The position numbers and the translations under genes are program-made. Below the pieces are notes generated by a model. It was given only the letters and a program-made list of their open reading frames with translations. It did no database searches and was not told the DNA's origin. DNA of 62,297 bases from Alistipes sp. (lineage in GTDB: Bacteria; Bacteroidota; Bacteroidia; Bacteroidales; Rikenellaceae), in assembly GCA_021204515.1 (NCBI GenBank), contig JAJPZH010000289.1:1-62297 (forward strand), written 5' to 3'. Below, in pieces: positions 26,269-34,855 of the stretch. Numbering within the stretch: the first letter of the stretch is position 1; the number at the start of each line of letters is the position of its first letter.

Positions 26269-26862
26269 TTATTTCAAAACTTCATAACTCCCGCCGTCCA
26301 CATGGTAGAACGAAAGGTATTCCTTGCCTTCTTTGGCTTTGCGGTCGGCGATACGGGCACGGAAGTCGGCGATACGTTTTTCGGTGCTGCTGGCAACCGA
26401 TTCGCCGCGGGCCTGTTGTTCGGCGCTGCATCCGGCTTCGCCCTCGCCGTGCTGCCGGGCGATCTGGTCCTTGAGCTGCAGCTCCCACTCGGCAAGGTAA
26501 GCCTCGTCGATCTGGTCTTCGACCAGCGTGCCCGTCACCCGCACGACGTTGTTCACGCATTCGGGCTTGAAGCTGCCGATCTTCTCTCCGGCTTCGATGC
26601 GGATCACCTGCGTATCGTCGGTTCCCATCAGGAAAATCTTGCGGCCCCCGTGGCGGCAGATATGCGTGCAGACGCCCTCGACCGTCACCTCGCCGCCGGT
26701 CAACTTTTCGGCATCGGCGAGCAGGTTATCGACCTCCATGACGGAACTTTGCGTTTCAGCGGTTTGAGTCTCCGAAGCGTTCTTTTTATTCGGGTTCCCG
26801 CCGCACCCGGCAAGGAAAAGTACGGCGGCCGCAAGCGCCGCACAATAAACGAAATGTCTCAT
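26269..26862 (-). CDS. OB-fold lipoprotein
   Basis: 197 residues. Start MRHFVYCAALAAAVLFLAGC with lipobox Cys20; a longer frame begins inside the promoter and was rejected. Residues about 45-115 (LTGGEVTVEGVCTHICRHGG, then IRIEAGEKIGSF and VRVTGTLVEDQ) look like a DUF4920 or other nucleic-acid-type OB fold used in periplasmic proteins, with CTHICRHGG able to bind metal or haem. A helical charged tail follows (STEKRIADFRARIADRKAKE). Its promoter carries the same upstream element as the flavodoxin operon, so a shared iron/redox role is plausible. Confidence 0.78.
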   Translation of the reverse strand: MRHFVYCAALAAAVLFLAGCGGNPNKKNASETQTAETQSSVMEVDNLLADAEKLTGGEVTVEGVCTHICRHGGRKIFLMGTDDTQVIRIEAGEKIGSFKPECVNNVVRVTGTLVEDQIDEAYLAEWELQLKDQIARQHGEGEAGCSAEQQARGESVASSTEKRIADFRARIADRKAKEGKEYLSFYHVDGGSYEVLK

Positions 26863-26942
26863 AATCGGTTTGAATTTTTTCTTCGTTTTCCGCATTCGGC
26901 GCAACGGGCCGTCCCGCAGCGCCTCGGCAGTTTTCAGCAGCA

Positions 26943-26993
26943 CAAAGAAACGACATTACGCCGAGAACGGCAATACCCGATTTTAGGGGTTTT
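26943..26993 (-). promoter_or_regulatory. Lipoprotein/PepSY operon promoter with shared upstream element
   Basis: Plus strand: CAAAGAAA (26943-26950), 20 bp, then CAATACCC and GATTTTAGGGGTTTT (26971-26993). The minus-strand -7 box is TTTCTTTG. Element, spacing and orientation are the same as before the flavodoxin gene. Leader length to ATG 26862 is about 75 nt. Confidence 0.75.
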
Positions 26994-27056
26994 CAGGAGC
27001 CGCAATACCTTTATAGAGGGATAGCGGCCGCTCCGCAACGCTCCGAGACCGGGGTT

Positions 27057-27260
27057 TCAACGTTCCGTGATCCTATAATCTTCGCCCAGCGCCCGCTGCA
27101 ATTCGGCCAGCTCCGGCTCCCGCCCGGTGAATTCGACCGTCGCGGCAGGAGGATCGAGCGTAACGACGGCGCGGAGACCTTCGATGCCGTTCAGGGCCTT
27201 TTCGACATGCATCCGGCAGTGGTTGCACATCATTCCTTCGATGCGATACTCTTTTTTCAT
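27057..27260 (-). other. Possible separate CopZ-like chaperone from internal start
   Basis: Codons for the last 67 residues of the copper ATPase, starting with an ATG behind an A-rich leader (AAAAAACAAACAGCT). The translated unit is a complete ferredoxin-like HMA domain with MMCNHC. Translation from here would supply a soluble copper chaperone next to its pump. This is inference; no independent promoter box is evident. Confidence 0.4.
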
Positions 27261-29528
27261 AGCTGTTTGTTTTTTGGTTATCGATTCGGTATTTACTTTA
27301 TGGACGGCTTTCGTGCCGAGCCGTTTCGTCCTCAGCCGCAGGCTATTGGCCACGACGCTCACACTGCTCAGGGCCATGGCGGCCCCGGCGAGCATCGGAT
27401 TGAGCAGGAACCCGGTCAGCGGATAGAGCACGCCGGCGGCGACGGGCACGCCGATCAGGTTGTAGATAAACGCCCAGAAAAGGTTCTGCCGGACGGTGCG
27501 CACGGTCGCGGCCGAAAGGCGGACCGCCGCGGCGATCTTCGTCAGGTCGGACGAAAGAATCGTGACCTTCGCCACGTCGATCGCGATGTCGCTCCCCTGC
27601 CCCATGGCGATACCCAGATCGGCCTGCGCCAGCGCCGCACTGTCGTTGATGCCGTCCCCGACCATTGCGACACAGCGGCCCTGCGCCTGCAGGTCGCGGA
27701 CGAATCCGGCTTTCTGCGCAGGCAATACCGAGGCCCGGAAATGCCCGATCCCCGCTTCGGAAGCAATCGCCTGCGCAGTGGCTTCGTTATCGCCTGTCAG
27801 CAGCCACACGTCGAGTCCCATGCCGCGCAGTTCGGCCACGGCAGCGGCGGCATCGGGGCGGATGCGGTCGGCGACGGCGGCGACGGCGATCGCATGCGTC
27901 CCGTCGGCGAACCAGACGACGGTCCGCGCCCCGGCGGCCATACGCTCCGCTTCGCGGGCGATCGCGGGCGAGACGGCGACGCCGTATTCGTCGAGCAGCC
28001 GTCTGTTCCCGGCCAGATACACCGTCGCGCCGGCATACCCTTTGATTCCGCGGCCCGGCAGGGATTCGAAGCGATCGACTGGAACCGCGTCACCGTTCAG
28101 TCCGGCAGTCACGGCTTCGGCGAGGGGATGCTCCGAAAGCAGTTCGAGACTGTAAAACAGATTGCGGAGGGTATCCGACTCTTCTGCCCAGAAAATATCG
28201 GTCAGCACGGGACGGCCCTCGGTCAGGGTTCCGGTCTTGTCCAGCACCACGGTATCGACCTTCCGGGCCGTCTCGAGACTCTCGGCGTCTTTTATCAGAA
28301 TTCCCAGCCCTGCGCCCCTGCCGATGCCGACCATGACGGCAGTGGGCGTCGCCAGTCCCAGCGCGCAGGGACACGCCACGATCAGCACGGTCACGAAGGC
28401 CAGCAGGCCGTGCGTAAAACCGTCGGTGCCGCCGAACACGGCCCACGCCGCGAAAGCCAGCACGGCGACGGCGATAATCACGGGCACGAAGACCGCGGCG
28501 ATCCGGTCCACCAGTTTCTGCACCGGGGCCTTGCTGCCCTGCGCCTGCTGCACCATGCGGACGATATGCGCCAGCATGGTGTCGGCGCCGACTCTCTCGG
28601 CCCGGAAACGGAACGATCCCTTGCCGTTGATCGTCCCGGCGAACACCTTGTCTCCGTCCCGTTTCGAAACCGGGACGGGTTCGCCGCTCAGCATGCTCTC
28701 GTCCACATAGGAGGCGCCCCAGACGACTGCACCGTCCACGGCGACCCGCTCCCCCGGTTTCACTGCGATCACGTCGCCCGCGCGGACCTGCGCCAGCGGC
28801 ACGGTACGCTGTACGCCCGCCGCATCGACGAGCGTAACCGTATCGGGCTGAAGTCCCATCAGCTTGCGGATGGCCGCGGCGGTATTGTCCTTGGCACGCG
28901 CTTCGAGCAGCCTCCCCAGCAGGATAAAGGCGACGATCATACTCGCCGCTTCGAAATAGACGTGCGGCTGGATGCCCCGCGAAAGCCAGAAACCGGGAAA
29001 CAGCATGTTGAAAAGGCTGAACAGATAGGCGGTGCCCGTGCTGACGGCCACCAGCGTATCCATATTGGCGGAACCGTGGCGGAGCTGCCGCCACGCATTG
29101 ACGAAAAAGCCCCGCCCCAGCCAGAACACCACGGGCGTCGCAAGCAGCCACATGGCCGCAGCGGCATAGGGCGCATGCTCGAAGAACATGGCGATAACCA
29201 TAATCGGCACGGCGAGCGCTCCGGCCCAGAGCGTACGGATTTTCAGGACGCGGAACTGCTTCGTGCGCTCCTGTTCGGCCAGCAAAGCCGCATTGTCGCC
29301 GGAATCGGTCATCAGATCGTATCCGGCCCGCCGCACGGCATCGCGGAGCGTCTCGGGCGAACTCAGCGCCGGATCGTACTCCACGGCGACCGTGGCCGCG
29401 GCGTAATTGACGTTCGCGGCCCGGACGCCCGGCTGACGGTTCAGAGCCTTGTCCACGCGCGCGGCGCATGCGGCACAGCTCATACCGGAGACCGCAAAGG
29501 TGTTTTTTATGGTTTTGGATGTCGTCAT
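27057..29528 (-). CDS. copA: Copper-exporting P1B-type ATPase with N- and C-terminal HMA domains
   Basis: 823 residues, inner membrane. N-terminal HMA domain with GMSCAAC (Cys18, Cys21), eight-TM P1B core with CPC in VACPCALGLATP, phosphorylation motif DKTGTLTEG, HP in LLSEHPLAEA and GDGINDSAAL. The core ends near LRLRTKRLGTK. A linker then leads to a second HMA domain of 67 residues that begins with Met (MKKEYRIEGMMCNHC), looks like a free CopZ chaperone, and is preceded by an A-rich stretch usual before Bacteroidetes start codons. An internal start at 27260 could give CopZ alone. The gene follows an AraC-type regulator with its own metal motif. Role: Cu(I) efflux. Confidence 0.95.
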   Translation of the reverse strand: MTTSKTIKNTFAVSGMSCAACAARVDKALNRQPGVRAANVNYAAATVAVEYDPALSSPETLRDAVRRAGYDLMTDSGDNAALLAEQERTKQFRVLKIRTLWAGALAVPIMVIAMFFEHAPYAAAAMWLLATPVVFWLGRGFFVNAWRQLRHGSANMDTLVAVSTGTAYLFSLFNMLFPGFWLSRGIQPHVYFEAASMIVAFILLGRLLEARAKDNTAAAIRKLMGLQPDTVTLVDAAGVQRTVPLAQVRAGDVIAVKPGERVAVDGAVVWGASYVDESMLSGEPVPVSKRDGDKVFAGTINGKGSFRFRAERVGADTMLAHIVRMVQQAQGSKAPVQKLVDRIAAVFVPVIIAVAVLAFAAWAVFGGTDGFTHGLLAFVTVLIVACPCALGLATPTAVMVGIGRGAGLGILIKDAESLETARKVDTVVLDKTGTLTEGRPVLTDIFWAEESDTLRNLFYSLELLSEHPLAEAVTAGLNGDAVPVDRFESLPGRGIKGYAGATVYLAGNRRLLDEYGVAVSPAIAREAERMAAGARTVVWFADGTHAIAVAAVADRIRPDAAAAVAELRGMGLDVWLLTGDNEATAQAIASEAGIGHFRASVLPAQKAGFVRDLQAQGRCVAMVGDGINDSAALAQADLGIAMGQGSDIAIDVAKVTILSSDLTKIAAAVRLSAATVRTVRQNLFWAFIYNLIGVPVAAGVLYPLTGFLLNPMLAGAAMALSSVSVVANSLRLRTKRLGTKAVHKVNTESITKKQTAMKKEYRIEGMMCNHCRMHVEKALNGIEGLRAVVTLDPPAATVEFTGREPELAELQRALGEDYRITER

Positions 29529-29551
29529 TTCGCTATCTTTTGATTCGGAAA

Positions 29552-29559
29552 CAAAGATA
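29552..29559 (-). promoter_or_regulatory. Predicted copA promoter, -7 box TATCTTTG
   Basis: Full TAnnTTTG match on the minus strand, 23 bp before the copA start. There is no TTTG at the expected -33 distance, which suggests activator dependence. Confidence 0.65.
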
Positions 29560-29622
29560 AGACGCAGACGATGCGCAGGCGTTACAGAATTCAGGATAAG
29601 ATTTACAACATTCGGAGCAAGG

Positions 29623-29636
29623 CCGGAATATTCCGG
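29623..29636. promoter_or_regulatory. 14-bp palindrome CCGGAATATTCCGG upstream of copA
   Basis: Perfect self-complementary sequence about 65 bp upstream of the copA -7 box. Could be an operator for the adjacent metal-sensing regulator. Confidence 0.5.
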
Positions 29637-29638
29637 AA

Positions 29639-29647
29639 GGGGGGGGG
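29639..29647 (+). repeat. G9 homopolymer between regulator and copA
   Basis: Nine G residues two bases from the palindrome, 16 bp past the regulator stop. Its length could alter spacing of upstream control elements. Confidence 0.9.
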
Positions 29648-29663
29648 CAGGTTCGGGCGGCTG

Positions 29664-30230
29664 TCACACCTGATCGAGCGGCCTGCGGCGGTTTTCGTTC
29701 AACCGCCGGAAAGCCGTAGGCGTTACTCCGGTCACGCTTTTGAACTGGGCGCTCAGGTGCGCCACGCTCGAATAGTTGAGCTTGTCGGCGATTTCGCTGA
29801 GCGAAAGTTCGTTGTAAACCAGCAGTTCCTTGACCCGCTCGATCTTCTGAGCGATGTAATACTTTTCGAGCGTGATGCCGGCGACCTCGGAAAACAATTT
29901 GCTCAGCGCTCCGTAATCGCTGTGGAATTTACCGGAGAGGTAATCCGAAAGATTGGTCCGCAGGTCGTTGTCGCGGCGGTGCACCAGTTCTATGACGGCA
30001 TTGCGGAGCTGTTCGATCAGCAGAGTGCGTTTGTCGTCGATCAGCTCGAACCCGACGGCTTCGAGCCTGCTTCTCAGGGTACGCATGTCGGCATCCGACA
30101 ACGGTTCCTGCACGACGGCCCGCCCCAGCTCGACATGCACGGGCGTAAAGCCCAGCTCCGCGAGCAGGCGTTCCACAACCAGAATACACCGGTTGCAGAC
30201 CATGTTCTTGATATGGATCGTCGTCGCCAT
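29664..30230 (-). CDS. AraC-type regulator with N-terminal HMA-like metal domain
   Basis: 188 residues from ATG 30230 (MATTIHIKNMVCNRC); an upstream TTG is less likely. Residues 3-65 form an HMA-like fold with MVCNRC (Cys12, Cys15), the same motif type that binds Cu(I) in CopZ. The middle is helical, and the C-terminus (about 105-180) is an AraC double HTH: LVYNELSLSEIADKLNYSS and AQFKSVTGVTPTAFRR. Directly upstream of copA on the same strand, it is the probable copper sensor that activates copA. I recall homologues next to copper pumps in other Bacteroidetes. Confidence 0.85.
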   Translation of the reverse strand: MATTIHIKNMVCNRCILVVERLLAELGFTPVHVELGRAVVQEPLSDADMRTLRSRLEAVGFELIDDKRTLLIEQLRNAVIELVHRRDNDLRTNLSDYLSGKFHSDYGALSKLFSEVAGITLEKYYIAQKIERVKELLVYNELSLSEIADKLNYSSVAHLSAQFKSVTGVTPTAFRRLNENRRRPLDQV

Positions 30231-30331
30231 CACCACAGTATCGAGTGTCAAATTAACGAAAAATATCCGGAAATCTTATGTTTTTTCGCACGGGATTATC
30301 CGTCCGGCAACTTTCGGACCGGACGAAAAAC

Positions 30332-30361
30332 AAAAAAGGAGAGCCGGACGTCCGGCTCTCC
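30332..30361 (-). terminator. Rho-independent terminator of the GDPD operon
   Basis: A perfect 24-bp palindrome (30338-30361, GGAGAGCCGGAC half) followed on the minus strand by six T residues. It lies 32 bp after the GDPD stop codon and closes the sigma/SusCD operon region. Confidence 0.9.
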
Positions 30362-30393
30362 CTTCCCATATCAATCAATTCGGAAACGACGCA

Positions 30394-31335
30394 CTACAAG
30401 CCCTCCGACTCGATTCTGCCCAGCAGTTTCGCCGGGTAGTTCGTACATACGGCCTTCATCTTGGGATAATATTTCAGGATGTAAGCCATTTCGGGGTCCG
30501 TATCGGCATTGTAGACGCTCAGCGCGACTCCGGCGTCGATGTAACTTTGCAGCGAGTACTTCGGGTTCGAAACTTCGGCGCCGCCTGCAAAGAAATTCGT
30601 GTAATCGAGGTTCGCCCACGGATCGAGATAGGTCTTATAGGCCGACGGGGCCGAATAGCTCATCCAGCCGACCTCGATGCCGGCCAGTTGGGCCGCGGAA
30701 TAACAGCCGGCCCAGATCGCGGCATTGCCCGAGACGATGAACTCGCAGAAATTCTGGGCTTTCTTCTCCTTGATGATCTCGCAGGCCCGCGTGCAGGCCT
30801 TGATCGACTCGGCCGTATTGGAGGTCGCTCCGCCGACCTCGATGCGCTTCACGTCGAGCCAGAGCCGCGTCGTTCCGGCATGGAGCGCCACGTCGATAAA
30901 CTCCCCGAGCGTCGGCAGCAGTTCGCCGTTGGACAGTTTGCCCGCAGCACGCAGTTCATCGAGCGTGTGCTCCCACGGCTTGAGATTATTCACATAGCAG
31001 CCGTCGGCGGCATGCGCGACGACGACGTTATTGTCGGCCGTCCAGTAAATATCGCACTCCGAGGCGTAGCACCCCAGACTGATGACGTAACTGAGCGAAG
31101 CGATCGAGTTGTCGGGATATTCCGCGGTCCCGGCCTCGGTCGAGCCGCCGCGGTGGGCGACGACCTTGTTGTTCACCTTTTCGGGAACGGGAACTTCATC
31201 GTCGCCGCCGTTATTCGGACTGCCGTCCGGATCGTACTCGGGATATTCGACCGGGTACAGGTAATCGTCGTCGCAGCCTGCCAGCGCGAGGGAAGTACCC
31301 ATCGTAAACAGCAGGAGCAGTTTCAGCATTTTCAT
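30394..31335 (-). CDS. Glycerophosphodiester phosphodiesterase-family lipoprotein
   Basis: 313 residues; lipobox Cys21 (LALAGC), then an Asp/Pro-rich spacer. The GDPD core starts with VVAHRGGS, PDNSIASL and ASECDIYWTADNNVVVAHA, giving the HRG, the E-x-D metal ligands and the second His of the family. LWLDVK and a late VSGN/IEVGW segment fit the TIM barrel. It would cleave glycerophosphodiesters or a related headgroup at the cell surface or in the periplasm. It is the last gene behind an ECF/anti-sigma/SusCD set, which suggests that the imported substrate contains a phosphodiester. Confidence 0.85.
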   Translation of the reverse strand: MKMLKLLLLFTMGTSLALAGCDDDYLYPVEYPEYDPDGSPNNGGDDEVPVPEKVNNKVVAHRGGSTEAGTAEYPDNSIASLSYVISLGCYASECDIYWTADNNVVVAHAADGCYVNNLKPWEHTLDELRAAGKLSNGELLPTLGEFIDVALHAGTTRLWLDVKRIEVGGATSNTAESIKACTRACEIIKEKKAQNFCEFIVSGNAAIWAGCYSAAQLAGIEVGWMSYSAPSAYKTYLDPWANLDYTNFFAGGAEVSNPKYSLQSYIDAGVALSVYNADTDPEMAYILKYYPKMKAVCTNYPAKLLGRIESEGL

Positions 31336-31396
31336 AATTCAGATTCGTTGTTAAGATCCGGCCGCGGGACGGGTATGCCCCGCAGCCGGTCGGTCC

Positions 31397-33271
31397 TTAA
31401 AAATTCTCGTAATTCTTGACGCAGCGGAACGACGCCGCGCAGTCGCCGATATTGTAGTTGGTGCTGACGGTCAGGTCTGCGGCATTGTTGGTCAGCGCAT
31501 TGATACGCCAGCACTGGTAAACGCCGCCGCTCAAACCGCCCGGACAGCAGACGAACATCTCGCCGCGGGTCGCATAATACTGATAACCGGACTTGAACAG
31601 ACGACGGCCCTGCGGGAAGTAGTCGAATCCGAATGCGTCGGCCGCCGCATGGCGCGTCGGCGTCGAACTCCAGCCTTCGGCCGAGCGCAGTACATCGGGC
31701 ACGCTCCATTCTCCGATCATGGCGCTGAGCGGATTCGGCGTCACGCCCTTGGCCGCGGCCGCGGCGCAGAGCATATCGTAGAAGTCCTGCACGTTGGCTA
31801 CATGCCAGCCGTAGGGACAGATACCCTGAATCTGCATCGAAAGGCTCGGCGTGTCCTCGAAAGTCGCAGACGAAAGCGACGTCACGCTGCTCACGGGAAC
31901 ATCGTTGCCGATGGCATCGACGAACGTATTGCCGGGGCGGTACTGCGTCGGCCAGTCCGTCAGCAGACGTGCGAGTTCCACCGCAGCCTTCGGGGTACCC
32001 GTCAAGAACTCGGTCAGCGTATAGATGCGGCCGTATTTGGCGGACATCTCCACTTCGCCCTGCGCCTTGCCGCCGCTCTCGACTTCGTCGTAATCGCTCA
32101 CGCGGACCGTCTCGAAACTGCTGGCGTTCGACGTATAGCCGCCGACGTTGTTCGCATCGGAAACCATGCGGCTGCCGAGTTTGATACCGCCGATATCGTC
32201 GCCGCCGTTCCAGTCGAGACCCGTACGCATCCAGACCTTGGTGCGGCCGTTGGCCGTGTAGGTCAAGGTCGCGTATTTCGACACTTCGCTGTCAGGCAGA
32301 CAGTTCGGAGTCGTTATACGCTCGATCGAATAGGTCTTCTCGTTCAAGTTGAGCGTAACGATCCGCAGTCCGGCCACATCGACCGTCAGATCGGTTTCGG
32401 TCTCCGAGAGATTGCCGGCGCCGTCGAGATAATAGGTGCTGCCCTCGGTCGTATAAACCGAGAAGCGTCCGGTCTTGACATAGACGCTGTCCACGTACAC
32501 CTTGTCGGAAAGTTTGGTCATCTGGCCCCACTTCTCGCGGGTCGGGTACTTGGGCACGCCGTCGCCGTAGAGGTAGCAGTAGACGTCCTTGTGCAGCTGA
32601 GTGACGGGAATGACCGTCTCGGCCTCGCTCGTGTCGGGCGTACCGGCCTTAACGGTGATTTCGGCCGTACGATCCGCCGTGTTGTCGCCGTATTCGGTAC
32701 AGGTCACCGTTATCGTGCCGTCCTCGTTATCGACGACCGTACACCAGTCGGAATCGGACGAAACCGTATATTTATCCATATTGGTATCGATCGTAACGGT
32801 GCGGGTCTCCGGATTCTCGGCCATGAAAGTCAGCGATTCCGGGTCGGCCTTCACATAAGCGTCGGCATAGATACCCTGCTGCACGACCGGGACCTCCAGC
32901 ACCGTGCCGTCGGAAGCCGTGATCGTGAGCGTCGTCTGACGCTTGTATGCCGTGTTTTCGATAAAGGTGAGGACTACGGCGTCCTCGTAAACGGGCCCCG
33001 TGCTTTCGCCGGGAACCTTCTCCCGGACGGCGGTCACCCACTCGGACTGAATCGAACAGGACCAGTCCATATCCCGTTTCGACTTCGGGGCGAGCGTGAC
33101 GACCACGTTCCGGGTCGTAGCGGCGCTGCCGACCGAGACGGTCGAGGGGTAAATGCTGATGAGCGTCGCCGTCGAAAGCAGGTCGTCGTCGGTGTCGGTC
33201 GAATAACAGCCCGAAAGCAACACGGCTGCGCAGGCCAGTGTCGCGGTATATAGCATTCGTAATGTTTTCAT
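31397..33271 (-). CDS. Lipoprotein with BACON repeats and C-terminal FISUMP domain
   Basis: 624 residues; lipobox Cys22 (VLLSGC). Two BACON-like Ig domains are visible at about 38-135 (ISIYPSTVSVGSAATT, ending VPVVQQ) and 140-230 (DPESLTFMAENPETRTV, SDSDWCTVVDNEDGTI). A further beta region follows. The last third (from ICPYGWHVANVQDFYDML) is the Fibrobacter major paralogous (FISUMP) domain, ending in ASFRCVKNYENF. It occupies the surface glycan-binding position between SusD and GDPD and is likely a surface recognition protein. No catalytic motif is seen. Confidence 0.85.
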   Translation of the reverse strand: MKTLRMLYTATLACAAVLLSGCYSTDTDDDLLSTATLISIYPSTVSVGSAATTRNVVVTLAPKSKRDMDWSCSIQSEWVTAVREKVPGESTGPVYEDAVVLTFIENTAYKRQTTLTITASDGTVLEVPVVQQGIYADAYVKADPESLTFMAENPETRTVTIDTNMDKYTVSSDSDWCTVVDNEDGTITVTCTEYGDNTADRTAEITVKAGTPDTSEAETVIPVTQLHKDVYCYLYGDGVPKYPTREKWGQMTKLSDKVYVDSVYVKTGRFSVYTTEGSTYYLDGAGNLSETETDLTVDVAGLRIVTLNLNEKTYSIERITTPNCLPDSEVSKYATLTYTANGRTKVWMRTGLDWNGGDDIGGIKLGSRMVSDANNVGGYTSNASSFETVRVSDYDEVESGGKAQGEVEMSAKYGRIYTLTEFLTGTPKAAVELARLLTDWPTQYRPGNTFVDAIGNDVPVSSVTSLSSATFEDTPSLSMQIQGICPYGWHVANVQDFYDMLCAAAAAKGVTPNPLSAMIGEWSVPDVLRSAEGWSSTPTRHAAADAFGFDYFPQGRRLFKSGYQYYATRGEMFVCCPGGLSGGVYQCWRINALTNNAADLTVSTNYNIGDCAASFRCVKNYENF

Positions 33272-33305
33272 TCTGTGTCAGCTTTTTTCATTAAACGATA
33301 CACCG

Positions 33306-34817
33306 CTAAGACCAGCCTTGGGTCTGCGTGATCTTGTTGTTCTTGTTCATCGCACTCTTCGACACGGGCATCAGCAACTGGTTGGGACGCGAAGTGTCGA
33401 TGCCGCACTGGCCCAAGCCGTCCACATAGCGGTAGGCGTTATAGTCATGGATCGCCCCGAGACGGATCAGCGTGAAATAGACGTTGCCCTCTTCGGCGAA
33501 CTCCTTGAGGTTCTCGTCCACGAGCGCCTGCTTGACGGCCGCAGCCGACGAATCGGTATAGAAGTTCGCTTTGCCGTAGGCGCGCTGTGCCAGCGTATTG
33601 AGAGTCGTGAGCGCCCCCGAATAGTTCTTCTGATGATAACGCAGTTCGGCCAGCATGGTGTAATACTGCGCATAGCGGTAAAGGATGAAATCCTGCTCCC
33701 AGACCATCGTTCCCGTAGAGATGTTGCCGATGAACTTGTTAGGCCACTGGATGATACTGTACATATCGCTGACGCCCGTACGTTCCATGTAGGTCACATC
33801 GACCCGCTGATCGCCCAGCGCTTTGCTCTCTTCGAGGAACTCGATGAAGTCGTCCGAGTAGAGGAACCACTGGTTCGAATTGACGGGGACCCCGTCGGGA
33901 GCGTTGCGGTATTCGGCCTTGATCTGGGTACTGCCCCAGATGAAGTAGGAGTAGTAGCTGCCCGAGGTGTACTCGCCGTTCTCCAGATGCAGGGCGAAAG
34001 CGATCTCCTTGTTCTTCTTGTTCGAGATGCTGAACACGTCGGCGAACCTGTCGAGCAGGCCGGCAGACTGCACCGCGCCCAAAGCCGTTTCGGCCATGGT
34101 CAGGTAGCCGTCGCCGCCGCCGGCAGCGGCATACATCCACAACGCGAAATCGGCCCGGAGCAGATTGACGTTGTCCGCCGTTGCATAGTAACAACCCTTC
34201 GCATTGGTCTTGACATACCCCGCAGCCGCATTCAGGTCGTTCTCGATCTGGGTATAAACGTCGGCGACCGGCTGGCGCGACGGATAGATCGCCTCGCCGG
34301 TTCCCTCGGTCGGAGAGGTAATCACCGGGGCGTCGCCCCACACGCGGGCGATCCAGAAGTAGCAGTACGCCCGGATGAAATGGGCGTTGCCCAGACAGTA
34401 ATCCATATTGTCCTCGGACATGCTGATTCCGGGGGCGTATTTGAGCACCTGATTGCATTGGTCGATGGTCGTGTAGAGATAGCTCCAGTCGGTCGAAGCG
34501 TCGGAGGCGCTGAGGGTATTGAGCATGACGTCCAGCATGTCGTTGTCACACAGCGAGCGGCCGGTGCCCTTGCCCCACATGGCCGGACCGACGCGCAGTT
34601 CGCCCCAGAAGAAAGGATTGGCCTTGCTTCGGGCGAACGCCTGCCGCAGGCGGTAGTAAATGCCGGTAGTAGCGGTGAGGGCGTCGCTCTCGCTGGTCCA
34701 CATGTTGGTAGTATTGAGCTTGTCGGACTGCGTGATGTCGAGTTCTCCGTGACAGGAAGTGCTCAGCGCAACCGAGGCGGCCCCCAGAACGGAAAGGATT
34801 ATTCCATATATTTTCAT
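33306..34817 (-). CDS. SusD/RagB-type surface lipoprotein
   Basis: 503 residues; signal with Cys22 (LSTSC). Family markers include ELDITQSDKLNTTNMWTSES, the TPR-like helix FIRAYCYFWIARVWGDAP and a C-terminal DGLGQCGIDTSRPNQLL-like end. SusD forms the lid of the SusC barrel and binds ligand at the surface. It follows SusC by 38 bp on the same strand, and both belong to the ECF sigma-controlled operon. Confidence 0.95.
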   Translation of the reverse strand: MKIYGIILSVLGAASVALSTSCHGELDITQSDKLNTTNMWTSESDALTATTGIYYRLRQAFARSKANPFFWGELRVGPAMWGKGTGRSLCDNDMLDVMLNTLSASDASTDWSYLYTTIDQCNQVLKYAPGISMSEDNMDYCLGNAHFIRAYCYFWIARVWGDAPVITSPTEGTGEAIYPSRQPVADVYTQIENDLNAAAGYVKTNAKGCYYATADNVNLLRADFALWMYAAAGGGDGYLTMAETALGAVQSAGLLDRFADVFSISNKKNKEIAFALHLENGEYTSGSYYSYFIWGSTQIKAEYRNAPDGVPVNSNQWFLYSDDFIEFLEESKALGDQRVDVTYMERTGVSDMYSIIQWPNKFIGNISTGTMVWEQDFILYRYAQYYTMLAELRYHQKNYSGALTTLNTLAQRAYGKANFYTDSSAAAVKQALVDENLKEFAEEGNVYFTLIRLGAIHDYNAYRYVDGLGQCGIDTSRPNQLLMPVSKSAMNKNNKITQTQGWS

Positions 34818-34855
34818 AGTATTCTTGTTTTTAGATCACCGAATCATCCGCACGC

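Noticed and set aside
16822..26862. Assignment of the TonB receptor and PepSY protein to the XusABC siderophore system
   Set aside because: The PepSY-type gene is convergent with the receptor operon and has another promoter, and the lipoproteins do not look like the DUF4374-type XusB. Only a general metal-uptake idea remains.
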